Assembly: GCA_964348015.1 (NCBI GenBank)
Contig: CAYGBC010000063.1
Coordinates: 1-45,421 of the forward strand
Origin: SOIA01 sp964348015
GTDB taxonomy: Bacteria > Acidobacteriota > Aminicenantia > Aminicenantales > Aminicenantaceae
Direction: 5' to 3'
Length of the DNA stretch: 45,421 nt
A model generated the notes under the pieces. The model made no database searches. It saw only the letters and a program-made list of their open reading frames with translations, and had not been told where the DNA came from. The first letter of the stretch is position 1; the number at the start of each line of letters is the position of its first letter. Both the position numbers and the translations under genes were made by a program. Shown here piece by piece: positions 16,103 through 23,837 of the stretch.

Positions 16103-17908
16103 ATGGAACAAGAGAAACCAGACAACAAAGGCAGCCAGGAGCAGCCGGAAGCGAGACCGGCTCCAGAGGGACTGGCTCCGAAGAAAAAGATCGACGCGGA
16201 TGAGCTGAACAAAGTCAACCTTCTATTCAAATATTTTGATATGGCCTTCTCGGCCATGAAGCTCTATCCTCCCGGGAATCCGTCCATCAAGAAGTCCGTG
16301 GATATTTTCACCGAAAAATTGAAAGGTTTTCTCCGAGAATACGAAGAATTGAGGATCGGAATTCAGGAATTCAGTTTTTTTTATAAGGGTGAAAAAATCT
16401 TTCAAGACGAGGAAAAGAAGAGAAGCCTCCCTTTTTTCCTTTTCAAGGACGGGATGCGGGAACTGTCCTTCTACAAGGGTTTGGAGCGCAATGAGCTGAA
16501 ACATTTTTTGGATACGTTAAAGGAAGCGATCGACCTTCCTCCTGAAGAGAGCGATGCGGTCGGCCTCCTCTGGTTAAAGGATTTTGTCAATATTCGGTAC
16601 TACGCTCTCGATGAATTTTTAGATCTGAACATTGGTGGGGGAGAGAAAGCGCTCGACCTGGATGTGGACAAACGGAAATTTGAAGAGGGAAAGCTGGACC
16701 TGAAACCAGAAGACATGGAAGAGTACAAGGAACGGAGTGATATGGTGCTCTTCGGCCAGCAAAAAGATAAAGAGGGGGAAGGCGGCGAAGGGGAGCTTGA
16801 AGGGGCCATTGCTCCTGACTCAAAGATTCCTGCTCTCAAGCCGGAAGATGGGCCTGAGATAGAGGCGTTGATCCAAAAGAGCCGTGAGTTCTCTCCATCG
16901 GGGGAGCTCGTGGATTTGCTTTTTGAGATCCTTTTTTATGAAAAGGATGATAATAAGTTCGCAGACGTTTTAAGGATTGTGGAGAAATATTTCACAGAGA
17001 TTGAGAGAAAAGCTGAATTCGCCCAGGCTCTAACGGTCTTGAAGGATATACACGAGCTGAAGCAGATTCACTCTGACAAATCTCAAGAAAAGATGATGCT
17101 TTTGGACAAGGTCGAAAAAAACGTGAAAGATGAAGGCTCGATGTCAAGGTTGAAGAAGCTCTATCTGGATGAAAAGGTGAAGGATTATGACTCTTTCTTC
17201 GAGTACCTGGAGTATTTGGGGCCTGACGCGACTTCAGTTGTGGGGATGGTCTGGGAAAACCCAAAAGATCTCGCCCACAAAAGCAGAGCAGCTGTTCTTT
17301 TAAAAGAAATAGGGAAAGAGAATATAGAGGCTCTCCTTTATTTTGCCAAAGGGAGCAATGTCGCTCTCACCAAGGAAATCATCTCCATGATGGAGACAGT
17401 CAGCGATCTAAAAGAAGTGCACCGCCTTGAAGAATTCGTCGAACATCCGAATAAAGAGATCAGGCTCGAGATCATTCGGGTTTTGGGGATAGCCGGCACA
17501 GTCGAGGCGAACAAGATCCTGGTCAAGTTCCTCTCGGATGAAGACGTGGAAGTTCGCGCGTATGCGGCCCAGAAACTGAAATATCTGGGCGACAAGGATA
17601 CGTTTGAGTTTATCATGAGTCTTGCCCAGGCAAAAGAATTCAGGAAAAGAACCAAACAGGAAAAAAGCGCCTTACTGAAATATTTGGCGAGCGCACAGAC
17701 CGAAGAGGTGTACAGCCTCTTTCGCTCCATACTGAAAACCTGGAGGTTTTTCTCTGCGGGCAGCCAGAATGAAACACGTTTGGCGGCAGTCTCTGTTCTG
17801 GAAGCACAGGCGACGCCCAAGGCCAAGGAAGTCCTTGATGAGGGGACAAAAGTGTTCGGACGATCCGTTCGCGACGCATGTAAGGCTGCATTGAGTAAAA
17901 TGGCATGA
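16103..17908 (+). CDS. HEAT-repeat protein, first copy of the HEAT/HD unit
   Basis: A 601-residue cytoplasmic protein with no signal peptide or membrane helix. Residues ~1-35 are polar and disordered. Residues ~36-150 form a conserved N-terminal domain (AMKLYPPGNPSIKKSVDIF, then FLFKDGMRELSFYKGLE) that appears to be shared in outline with the N terminus of the HD protein encoded next to it. An acidic linker covers ~180-260. From ~270 on the protein is alpha-helical, with HEAT-type repeats best seen at ~430-530 (EVRAYAAQKLKYLGDKDTF). Such proteins usually act as scaffolds. A paralogue with the same layout lies at 19617-21440. The HD gene starts 49 bp downstream, so the two form an operon. The role is unknown; regulation of or by the HD-GYP-like partner is my inference. 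Confidence 0.8.
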   Translation: MEQEKPDNKGSQEQPEARPAPEGLAPKKKIDADELNKVNLLFKYFDMAFSAMKLYPPGNPSIKKSVDIFTEKLKGFLREYEELRIGIQEFSFFYKGEKIFQDEEKKRSLPFFLFKDGMRELSFYKGLERNELKHFLDTLKEAIDLPPEESDAVGLLWLKDFVNIRYYALDEFLDLNIGGGEKALDLDVDKRKFEEGKLDLKPEDMEEYKERSDMVLFGQQKDKEGEGGEGELEGAIAPDSKIPALKPEDGPEIEALIQKSREFSPSGELVDLLFEILFYEKDDNKFADVLRIVEKYFTEIERKAEFAQALTVLKDIHELKQIHSDKSQEKMMLLDKVEKNVKDEGSMSRLKKLYLDEKVKDYDSFFEYLEYLGPDATSVVGMVWENPKDLAHKSRAAVLLKEIGKENIEALLYFAKGSNVALTKEIISMMETVSDLKEVHRLEEFVEHPNKEIRLEIIRVLGIAGTVEANKILVKFLSDEDVEVRAYAAQKLKYLGDKDTFEFIMSLAQAKEFRKRTKQEKSALLKYLASAQTEEVYSLFRSILKTWRFFSAGSQNETRLAAVSVLEAQATPKAKEVLDEGTKVFGRSVRDACKAALSKMA

Positions 17909-17957
17909 AAGAACAACCGGCATCAAAGACTTTAAGCATGAAAGGAATTTGATCGAA

Positions 17958-19445
17958 ATGGCGGAACCTGAACAAAAAACAAGAGTCCAGTACACGGAAG
18001 AAGAAAAAAAGACTCTGTCCAAAACCATAGAAGAAATGTTTATGCGCTTCACCTCCTCTTTGAAGACTGCCCAGATCTTTGAGCCGAACAATATCGCTTT
18101 TCAGCAGCAGCTCAAGCCGCTCTTTGCCTTGATCAAGAGCCTGGTGCAAAACCTGGGGAAAGCGGTTCTGCAGTTCCGTGGGAATGCGCTGTTTTTCAAC
18201 ACGATCCGGATAAGGGTCGATTTCCACAGCTACCAGAGGTTCAAATTCCTGGTGGGGGAATTCAAAGACAAAGAGATCGAGGCGATCGGGTTCAAATCCG
18301 AATTAACGGCAGAGGAGCTGACGCGTTTTATCGTGATCTTCGCGCAGTCCAAGCAGAGGAAATTGAGAAATTTCGAGGATTTCATAGGGGAAATGGAAAA
18401 CCAGGGAATCAAAAATATATTCCTGGAGAAGCTCAACCCATACGACCTGTCCACACGCATGACGCCCGAGGAGATCAAACATTCCTGCAAAAAGGTCTTT
18501 TTGAAGAGCATCGTGCATCTTCAGGAAGTCATGGAGAGAGAAAAAAAACACGAAAAAATTCATTTCAAGACCACCCGAAGATTGATCCAGTCCATTATCA
18601 ACATGATCAGTTTTGATGAGTCGTTCATGCTGGGCATGACCAATATTAAAAATTTCGAGGAGTACACGCTCAATCACTCGATTAACGTGACTATTCTGGC
18701 CCTCTGCTTCGGGAGAAGATTGGGAATAGAGAAGAGTGAGCTGGTGGAGTTAGGGATGAGTGCCTTTTTCCATGATATCGGAAAGCTGGATGTTCCCTTA
18801 GAGGTTCTGAACAAAAAAGGGAAACTGGATGATAAAGAATGGAATATGATGCAAAATCATCCCATCGATGGCATGACGAAATTGGTTCTGCTCCAGGACT
18901 TGAGTTATTTTCCCGTGAGGGCTCTCTCTGTTGCGTACGAACACCATATCTGGTCCAACCATTCCGGGTATCCGAAGACATGGAAAAAGAACAAGTTGAA
19001 TTTTTTCAGCAAGATCGTGAAAATCTGTGATGTTTTTGATGCTATTACGACAAAAAGGATCTATCGTGATTTCGCCTTTACCAGAGAACAGGCGCTGTCG
19101 ATGATGTTCGAGAAGGTCGGAGAAGAATACGATCCCCTTCTGCTCAAAGTCTTTGCCAACATGATAGGACAGTTTCCCGTCGGGACGCTCGTCGCCCTGA
19201 ATAGGGGGGAGCTGGGTATTGTGGTGGAGACCAATCCGGAGGAGGCGTTTATGCTCCGTCCCAAGGTGAAACTGATAACGGACAATGATAAGAATAAGAT
19301 TGATGGGGAGATCGTCGACCTGGCAGAGAAGGACCCCGAGTCCGGTCAGTTCAAGAGGACCATCGTGAATACACTTGATCCGGAAAAATATGACATCAAC
19401 ATTCCGGAATACTTCCTCGCACAAGCCATGGAAGTCGGAGCGTAG
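17958..19445 (+). CDS. HD-GYP-like phosphohydrolase, first copy
   Basis: A 495-residue soluble protein. I chose ATG 17958 over TTG 17949 because AAGGA (17942-17946) is 11 nt from the ATG but only 2 nt from the TTG. The N-terminal ~125 residues carry AQIFEPNNIAFQQQLKPLF and a GNALFFNTIRIRV segment, resembling the N terminus of the partner HEAT protein. The HD domain has HSINV, FFHDIGKLDVP (His-Asp at 272-273), QNHPIDG, EHHIWSNHSGYP (His-His 329-330, GYP 337-339) and KICDVFDAITTKRIYR. HD-GYP proteins hydrolyse c-di-GMP, but canonical HHExxDGxGYP here reads HHIWSNHSGYP: the metal-binding Glu is Ile and the Asp-Gly is Asn-His. Activity on c-di-GMP is therefore uncertain. A C-terminal beta-rich tail (~390-495) is conserved in the second copy. 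Confidence 0.85.
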   Translation: MAEPEQKTRVQYTEEEKKTLSKTIEEMFMRFTSSLKTAQIFEPNNIAFQQQLKPLFALIKSLVQNLGKAVLQFRGNALFFNTIRIRVDFHSYQRFKFLVGEFKDKEIEAIGFKSELTAEELTRFIVIFAQSKQRKLRNFEDFIGEMENQGIKNIFLEKLNPYDLSTRMTPEEIKHSCKKVFLKSIVHLQEVMEREKKHEKIHFKTTRRLIQSIINMISFDESFMLGMTNIKNFEEYTLNHSINVTILALCFGRRLGIEKSELVELGMSAFFHDIGKLDVPLEVLNKKGKLDDKEWNMMQNHPIDGMTKLVLLQDLSYFPVRALSVAYEHHIWSNHSGYPKTWKKNKLNFFSKIVKICDVFDAITTKRIYRDFAFTREQALSMMFEKVGEEYDPLLLKVFANMIGQFPVGTLVALNRGELGIVVETNPEEAFMLRPKVKLITDNDKNKIDGEIVDLAEKDPESGQFKRTIVNTLDPEKYDINIPEYFLAQAMEVGA

Positions 19446-19505
19446 GGCATGCGAAATACGGACTTGATGTTAAGCGGCAGACGTGAAAGTATCGCTGAAA
19501 AAGTG

Positions 19506-19534
19506 TTGAAAAAAAATTTTTTATTCCTTATTCT
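19506..19534 (+). promoter_or_regulatory. Predicted promoter of the second HEAT/HD unit
   Basis: TTGAAA (19506-19511), a 17-bp A/T-tract spacer and TATTCT (19529-19534), with TATAAA directly after it (19535-19540). It lies about 80 bp before the ATG at 19617, so the second unit can be expressed apart from the first. Confidence 0.55.
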
Positions 19535-19616
19535 TATAAAAAAGAAAGCTTAAGTAGGGGCGAATTCGAAATGTGATTCCAAATCTGTGTACATCTGCCT
19601 CTAAAAAGGTCTGAAA

Positions 19617-21440
19617 ATGGACCCTGAAAAAACAAACGGCAAGAACGGCACAGAAGAGGATTTGCTCGGGCCCGACCCTGCCACACTCAATCAAGCCAAA
19701 ATCGTTCTCAAATCCTTCGATACGGCTCTCACGGCGATGAGGATCTATCCTTCGGAAAATCCGGCTGTCAAAAAGAGCGTTCATTTTTTCACGGAAAGAT
19801 TAAAAGAGTATCTCGAGACATACGAGGAGTTGAGGCTCGGAATTAAAGAATTCAGCTTTACTCTCCAGGGAGAGACAGTCTTCCAGGATACAATCAAAAA
19901 GAAGAGCCTGGCTTTTCTCTTATTCAAAGATGGGATGAGAACGCTGACTTTTCTGAACGGTCTGGAGAAACAGGAGCTCGTGAAATTTCTGGAGATATTA
20001 AAAGAGGCCACGGATCTTCCTCCCGAAGAAAGTGATGTCGTGAGTTTCCTCTGGGAAGAGGATTTTTTTAACATAAGGTATTTTGTCGTGGATGAATTTC
20101 TGGATATGTATATCGGAAGGGAAGAGAAAGACAGCGAGATTGACTTAGATATCACAAAATTATCAGAAGGAAGTATAGGCCTCACTCCTGAAGACAAGGA
20201 AGAGATCAAGTCAGAGAGTGAAGCATTGGGTTTTACCTTGGATGAAGATGAGGAAAAAGAGGATGACGATGAACTTTCGGAAGTGCTGACGTCTTCTGTC
20301 CAGGTCCCTTTCATCGAGAAGGTCAACATGCCTGAGATAGAGTCGATGGTGGAAAAGAACCGCCAGATCACTCCCTTCGATGAGTTGATCACATTGCTCT
20401 TAGAAGCGCTCTATCATGAAGAAAGGGATGGGGAGTTCTCGGCTCTCCTGGATACTCTTGATCAATCTTATCTGGAGGCCTTGCGAAGGGCCGATTTTTC
20501 CCATGCGAAGTTGATCCTGGACAGGCTTCAGGAACTCTATAAAGAAATCCCTTCGGATTCGGAAGAGAAAAGCAGATTAGTCGCAAGATTCCTGGATAAT
20601 TCGAAAGATAGAAATTCCATCGAGTATTTGGGGGATCTCTATTTCAAGGGAAAAATAGGAGATGTCGATTCCTTCTTTCAATTCCTCGGGGATCTGGGCC
20701 CGGCAACCATTCCCCTCATCGGGAAGATATGGGAGAAATCAGCGGACCCGCTTGCCCGTCAGAAAGCTCTGGATTTTTTAAAAGAAATCGGGAAAAAAAA
20801 TGTCGCCGCTCTTCTTTATTTGGCTAAAGGAAGCGATGTGGCTTTACTGAAGGAAGTCATGAGTTTGCTGGAGGATATTGGCGATGTGGAAGATATCCAT
20901 TATCTCGAAGAATTTGTGGGCCATCCGATCAAAGAAATAAGACTTCAAATCATTAAAGTTTTGGAGAGAGCCAAAAATGAAACGGCGAACTGGATCCTGC
21001 TCAAGTTTCTCGAGGATAGAGATGAGGAAGTCCGTGCAGAAGCGGCCCTCCATCTGAAATATCTCGGAGATAAAGCGACATTCAACAAGGTGAGGGGATT
21101 GGTGAAGAAAAAAGATTTCAAGGAAAGAAACAGGATCGAAAAGACAGCTCTCTTGCAATATCTGGTAACCGCTGAAGTTGAGGAGGATAAGGTGTATAGC
21201 CTCTTGAGTTCCAATCTGAAGAGATGGAGTTTTCTTCCTTCCTCAAAGACGACAGAAACCAGACTTTGTGTGGTTTCCGCGCTGGCAGATATGGCGACTC
21301 CGGAAGCTGTGGAAATCCTGAAGAAAGGAGCCAAAGTCTTAAACCCAACTGTTCGCCGTGCTTGTCAGTTGCAGTTGAGGGGGAATTCTCAAAAATCTGA
21401 ATCCAGCAAAGACGAAATAGAGAGGTCAGAAACAAATTAA
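19617..21440 (+). CDS. HEAT-repeat protein, second copy of the HEAT/HD unit
   Basis: A 607-residue paralogue of the 16103-17908 product, collinear over its full length: AMRIYPSENPAVKKSVHFF matches AMKLYPPGNPSIKKSVDIF, FLLFKDGMRTLTFLNGLE matches FLFKDGMRELSFYKGLE, and LPPEESD, VDEFLDMYIG and EEVRAEAALHLKYLGDKATF all have counterparts. It has the same acidic linker (~200-230, very rich in Asp/Glu) and a C-terminal HEAT region (~420-540). It lacks a signal peptide and membrane helices. Its TAA is directly followed by the ATG of the second HD gene, so the pair is tightly coupled. Divergence between the copies is large (roughly half the residues differ by eye), so the duplication is old and both copies are under selection. 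Confidence 0.8.
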   Translation: MDPEKTNGKNGTEEDLLGPDPATLNQAKIVLKSFDTALTAMRIYPSENPAVKKSVHFFTERLKEYLETYEELRLGIKEFSFTLQGETVFQDTIKKKSLAFLLFKDGMRTLTFLNGLEKQELVKFLEILKEATDLPPEESDVVSFLWEEDFFNIRYFVVDEFLDMYIGREEKDSEIDLDITKLSEGSIGLTPEDKEEIKSESEALGFTLDEDEEKEDDDELSEVLTSSVQVPFIEKVNMPEIESMVEKNRQITPFDELITLLLEALYHEERDGEFSALLDTLDQSYLEALRRADFSHAKLILDRLQELYKEIPSDSEEKSRLVARFLDNSKDRNSIEYLGDLYFKGKIGDVDSFFQFLGDLGPATIPLIGKIWEKSADPLARQKALDFLKEIGKKNVAALLYLAKGSDVALLKEVMSLLEDIGDVEDIHYLEEFVGHPIKEIRLQIIKVLERAKNETANWILLKFLEDRDEEVRAEAALHLKYLGDKATFNKVRGLVKKKDFKERNRIEKTALLQYLVTAEVEEDKVYSLLSSNLKRWSFLPSSKTTETRLCVVSALADMATPEAVEILKKGAKVLNPTVRRACQLQLRGNSQKSESSKDEIERSETN

Positions 21441-22910
21441 ATGGAAGATACAGCTCAAAGAGAACGCGAGGCTTCGGAGGCAAGAACCCTCTCCAAGACC
21501 GTCGAAGAAATCTTCATACGTTTCTCTTCGATTGTGCGAACCGCTCAAATCTATGAGCCCAATAATGTTGCTTTTGTCCGACAGATAAAGCCTCTTATCG
21601 TTTCGATTAAAGACATCCTCAAGAGCCTGGGGAATGCTGTTTTTCTTTTCCGGGGGAACACACTGTTTTTTAACACAATTCGAGTCAAAGTTGATTTTAA
21701 CAGCTACCAGAAGTTTAAATTCCTGGCGAACGAGTTCAAAGAGAAAGAGGTGGAAGGCGTCGGCTTCGAACCGGGCTTGAGTGAGAAAGAGTTGACGCGG
21801 TTCATTGTTTTGCTCGCCAAATCAATTGCGAAGAAAAAGATGAAATTTGAAGATTTCAAGAAAGAAATGAAAAAAGAAAAAATAGAAAATATATATATAG
21901 AGAAGATGCAGCCGATGAGTGAAGATGATTTGATGTCGGAAGCTCAGATCAGACAATCCGCCAAAAAAGTATTCTTCAAGAGTATCACTCATTTAAAGGA
22001 AGTTCTTGCCCAGGAAAAACAAAACTATAGGCCTCAAGTGAAGACGACTCGAAGACTGGTGCAGTCCATTGTCAATCTTTTAGGCCATAACGAGTCTTTC
22101 ATGATCGGTTTAACCAATATACAAAACTTTGAGGAGTACACACTCAACCATTCGACGAACGTGGCCATCCTGGCGATATGTTTGGGAAAAAGGCTCGGTC
22201 TTGAAAAAAAGGAATTGCTGGAGCTGGGGATAAGCGCATTTTTCCACGATATCGGAAAATTGGAGATTCCAAAAACCATCCTGGAAAAGAAAGGACAGTT
22301 GAATGAAAATGAAAGGAAGGTGATGGAGAAACACACTCAAATCGGCATGTTAAAATTAGTCAAACTCAAGAGTTTAAGTTATTTTCCTGTCAAGGCCCTT
22401 TCTGTCGCTATGGAGCACCATATCGGGATTGACCTGTCTGGTTATCCGAAATACTGGAAGAAGACAGAGCCGGATCTGTACAGCAAAATAGTCAAGATAT
22501 GTGATTTTTTTGACGCGCTGACGACTGAAAGAGAGTATAGAGAGCGGGATTACTCTAGAGAGGAAGCTCTGGGCATGATGCTGGATAAGACCGGGACAGA
22601 GTTCGATCCTGTCCTGCTCCAGGTTTTTGTCAAGATGGTGGGAGTTTATCCTATCGGCACTCTCGTGGCTTTGAACACCGGAGAGCTGGGAATTGTGGCG
22701 GAGATAAATCCAGAGGAGGCTTTTGTTCTTCGGCCGAAAGTGAAGCTGATCTCCGATGAGAAAGAGAAAAGAATTAATGGCGAAATTGTCGATTTGACAG
22801 AGAAAGATCCTGAAGATGGTTTATTCAAGAGAACGATCGTGAAGACCTTAGACCCTAAGAAATATGATATAAATCCTGCCGATTATTTTTTGGCCGAAGC
22901 AGCCGCGTAA
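21441..22910 (+). CDS. HD-GYP-like phosphohydrolase, second copy
   Basis: A 489-residue paralogue of the 17958-19445 product. The ATG abuts the stop of the HEAT gene. The N-terminal ~115 residues match copy one (TAQIYEPNNVAFVRQIKPL, RGNTLFFNTIRVKVDF). HD motifs are HSTNV, FFHDIGKLEIP (His-Asp 269-270), EKHTQIG, EHHIGIDLSGYP (His-His 326-327, GYP 334-336) and KICDFFDALTTEREYR. As in copy one, the Glu of canonical HHE is Ile, but here the Asp of the DG pair is kept. The tail (GTLVALNTGELGIVAEINPEEAF) is nearly the same in both. A c-di-GMP phosphodiesterase, or a c-di-GMP- or nucleotide-binding protein without that activity, are both possible. Dispersed repeats begin just after its stop. Confidence 0.85.
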   Translation: MEDTAQREREASEARTLSKTVEEIFIRFSSIVRTAQIYEPNNVAFVRQIKPLIVSIKDILKSLGNAVFLFRGNTLFFNTIRVKVDFNSYQKFKFLANEFKEKEVEGVGFEPGLSEKELTRFIVLLAKSIAKKKMKFEDFKKEMKKEKIENIYIEKMQPMSEDDLMSEAQIRQSAKKVFFKSITHLKEVLAQEKQNYRPQVKTTRRLVQSIVNLLGHNESFMIGLTNIQNFEEYTLNHSTNVAILAICLGKRLGLEKKELLELGISAFFHDIGKLEIPKTILEKKGQLNENERKVMEKHTQIGMLKLVKLKSLSYFPVKALSVAMEHHIGIDLSGYPKYWKKTEPDLYSKIVKICDFFDALTTEREYRERDYSREEALGMMLDKTGTEFDPVLLQVFVKMVGVYPIGTLVALNTGELGIVAEINPEEAFVLRPKVKLISDEKEKRINGEIVDLTEKDPEDGLFKRTIVKTLDPKKYDINPADYFLAEAAA

Positions 22911-22942
22911 ATCCTTCCCGTTTCATTCATTTTTAACTCCAT

Positions 22943-23188
22943 GTGTCATTTCGAGTCTATCGATGCAATCTTGCGAGATAGTCGTGTCATTACGAGGAGC
23001 GAAGCGACGTGGTAATCTCATAGGAAGGATGTGATTGCGAGCTTGCGCGGCAATCCTCGAAAACGTAGCCAGGCTGTTTTCTAAAAAAATATTACCTATT
23101 CTGTTTTTTTGTGTCATTGCGAGCGTAGTGTGGCAATCTCAATCGGAAAGAATAAGCGTGTTATTGTGAGTGAAGCGCGGGGATCTCA
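22943..23188. repeat. Cluster of five dispersed GTGTCATTGCGAGC-type repeats
   Basis: Five imperfect copies (about 22943-22970, 22984-23020, 23031-23059, 23111-23141 and 23158-23188) of a ~30-nt unit that starts GTGTCATTGCGAGC and ends CGGCAATCTCA. ATTGC and GCAAT at the ends can pair, so each unit can fold into a small hairpin, like REP elements. The last copy stops 3 bp before the stop codon of the ABM gene. Related clusters lie at 34367-34499 and 35003-35068. Copies diverge and spacers are irregular, so this is not a CRISPR array. Confidence 0.8.
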
Positions 23189-23191
23189 CAC

Positions 23192-23485
23192 TTAATCCTC
23201 AATCACGACTTCATAGGCTTCACGTACGGGATCTGATTTGAAAAAGCCCATGAACTTAACCAACTGCTCCTGGAAGAAGCGGCTTTTTTCTGTGGCGAGC
23301 ATGTCCTCTTCGGTCTCCCACTGTGTCATTATAATGCATTTCCCTGTTTCCCGGTCCGTCAGAAAATACGCTCCCTTATAACCCTTCTTGTCTTTGGCTA
23401 GAGGAATGACACTTTCCTCAAAAAGCATCGAGGCTTCATCTATCTGTTCAACCTTGAGTTGAATGACGAGTAATCTCGCAAACAT
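23192..23485 (-). CDS. Antibiotic biosynthesis monooxygenase (ABM) family protein
   Basis: A 97-residue protein. The start at ATG 23483-23485 is set by AAGGAGG 8 nt upstream; a reading seven codons longer would place this ribosome site inside the gene. It shows the single ferredoxin-like ABM fold: FARLLVIQLKVEQIDEASMLF strand-helix start, SVIPLAKDKKGYKGAYFLTD (mid-protein Gly-rich strand typical of the family) and IIMTQWETEEDMLAT. Family members include heme-degrading and quinol monooxygenases, and many have no known role. No heme-binding residue can be assigned. A promoter at 23709-23737 faces this gene, with a decayed kinase start in between. Confidence 0.8.
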   Translation of the reverse strand: MFARLLVIQLKVEQIDEASMLFEESVIPLAKDKKGYKGAYFLTDRETGKCIIMTQWETEEDMLATEKSRFFQEQLVKFMGFFKSDPVREAYEVVIED

Positions 23486-23597
23486 TGTGTTTCCCTCCTT
23501 TTTCATTATTCGCAGAACAAAGGATGAGAATCAATATTTATAATGTGTTCCCCAAATTCCTCCTCACATATATATACTATAAGGATTCTTTCGGCAA

Positions 23598-23678
23598 CTA
23601 GTCCAACCTAACGGTCTTCAACAGTTCTGTGAACCGCGGATCACCCGGATTATTGAAGTGGCACTTGGGGCATTCCAT
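23598..23678 (-). pseudogene. Decayed start of a zinc-ribbon Ser/Thr kinase gene
   Basis: A 26-codon frame from ATG 23676-23678 to TAG 23598-23600, starting MECPKCHFNNPGDPRF. This aligns with the first residues of the three kinases in this window (for example MKCPKCQADNPDDTLF at 38413), keeping Met, the first CxxC, Asn-Pro, Asp and Phe. The second CxxC and everything after it are missing; ten unrelated residues precede the stop. GAGGGA lies about 9 nt before the ATG. The promoter upstream is the same as that of the intact kinases. The most likely reading is a remnant of a fourth kinase gene that lost its body. A very short expressed peptide is the alternative. Confidence 0.6.
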
Positions 23679-23708
23679 GGACTTTGTTCCCTCAGCTTAT
23701 CTGGCAAA

Positions 23709-23737
23709 AGAATATCAACTCAAGAAAAAAGAGTCAA
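23709..23737 (-). promoter_or_regulatory. Kinase-type promoter left in front of the kinase remnant
   Basis: On the minus strand TTGACT (23732-23737), a 17-bp spacer and TATTCT (23709-23714), inside the block TTGATATTCTTTTGCCA (23702-23718). The same block lies upstream of the kinases at 38413 and 44541. It may now drive the ABM gene at 23192-23485. Confidence 0.65.
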
Positions 23738-23740
23738 ATG

Positions 23741-23761
23741 AATGATATCATTTGAAATGAT
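23741..23761. promoter_or_regulatory. Overlapping palindromes between divergent promoters
   Basis: AATGATATCATT (23741-23752) is a perfect palindrome that overlaps a second inverted repeat, ATCATTT-G-AAATGAT (23747-23761). The site lies between the leftward -35 (ends 23737) and the rightward -35 (starts 23774), where a repressor could control both promoters. Confidence 0.45.
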
Positions 23762-23773
23762 TGAGTTTTGGTG

Positions 23774-23802
23774 TTGACAGATTTGACAATCCATGTTATA
23801 AA
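23774..23802 (+). promoter_or_regulatory. Strong promoter of the wHTH/nucleotidyltransferase pair
   Basis: TTGACA (23774-23779), a 17-bp spacer and TATAAA (23797-23802). The expected transcription start is near 23809, just before the 16-bp palindrome at 23811-23826. Confidence 0.7.
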
Positions 23803-23810
23803 CAATGATA

Positions 23811-23826
23811 TTGGTTATATAACCAA
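23811..23826. promoter_or_regulatory. Perfect 16-bp palindrome at the transcription start (likely operator)
   Basis: TTGGTTATATAACCAA is its own reverse complement. It begins 8 bp after the -10 and ends 11 bp before the wHTH start codon. A further TTGGT at 23832-23836 pairs with the ACCAA half, so two overlapping sites are possible. Autoregulation by the winged-helix protein is the simplest reading; as RNA it would also form a short hairpin in the leader. Confidence 0.6.
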
Positions 23827-23837
23827 AATAATTGGTA

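Noticed and set aside
17949..17957. TTG start for the first HD-GYP-like protein
   Set aside because: The ribosome-site-like AAGGA is only 2 nt away, too close; ATG 17958 has a workable distance and fits the paralogue's start.
22943..23188. CRISPR array
   Set aside because: Repeats diverge from each other, spacers are of uneven length or absent, and no cas genes are present. The same unit recurs in other gaps, as expected for REP-type repeats.
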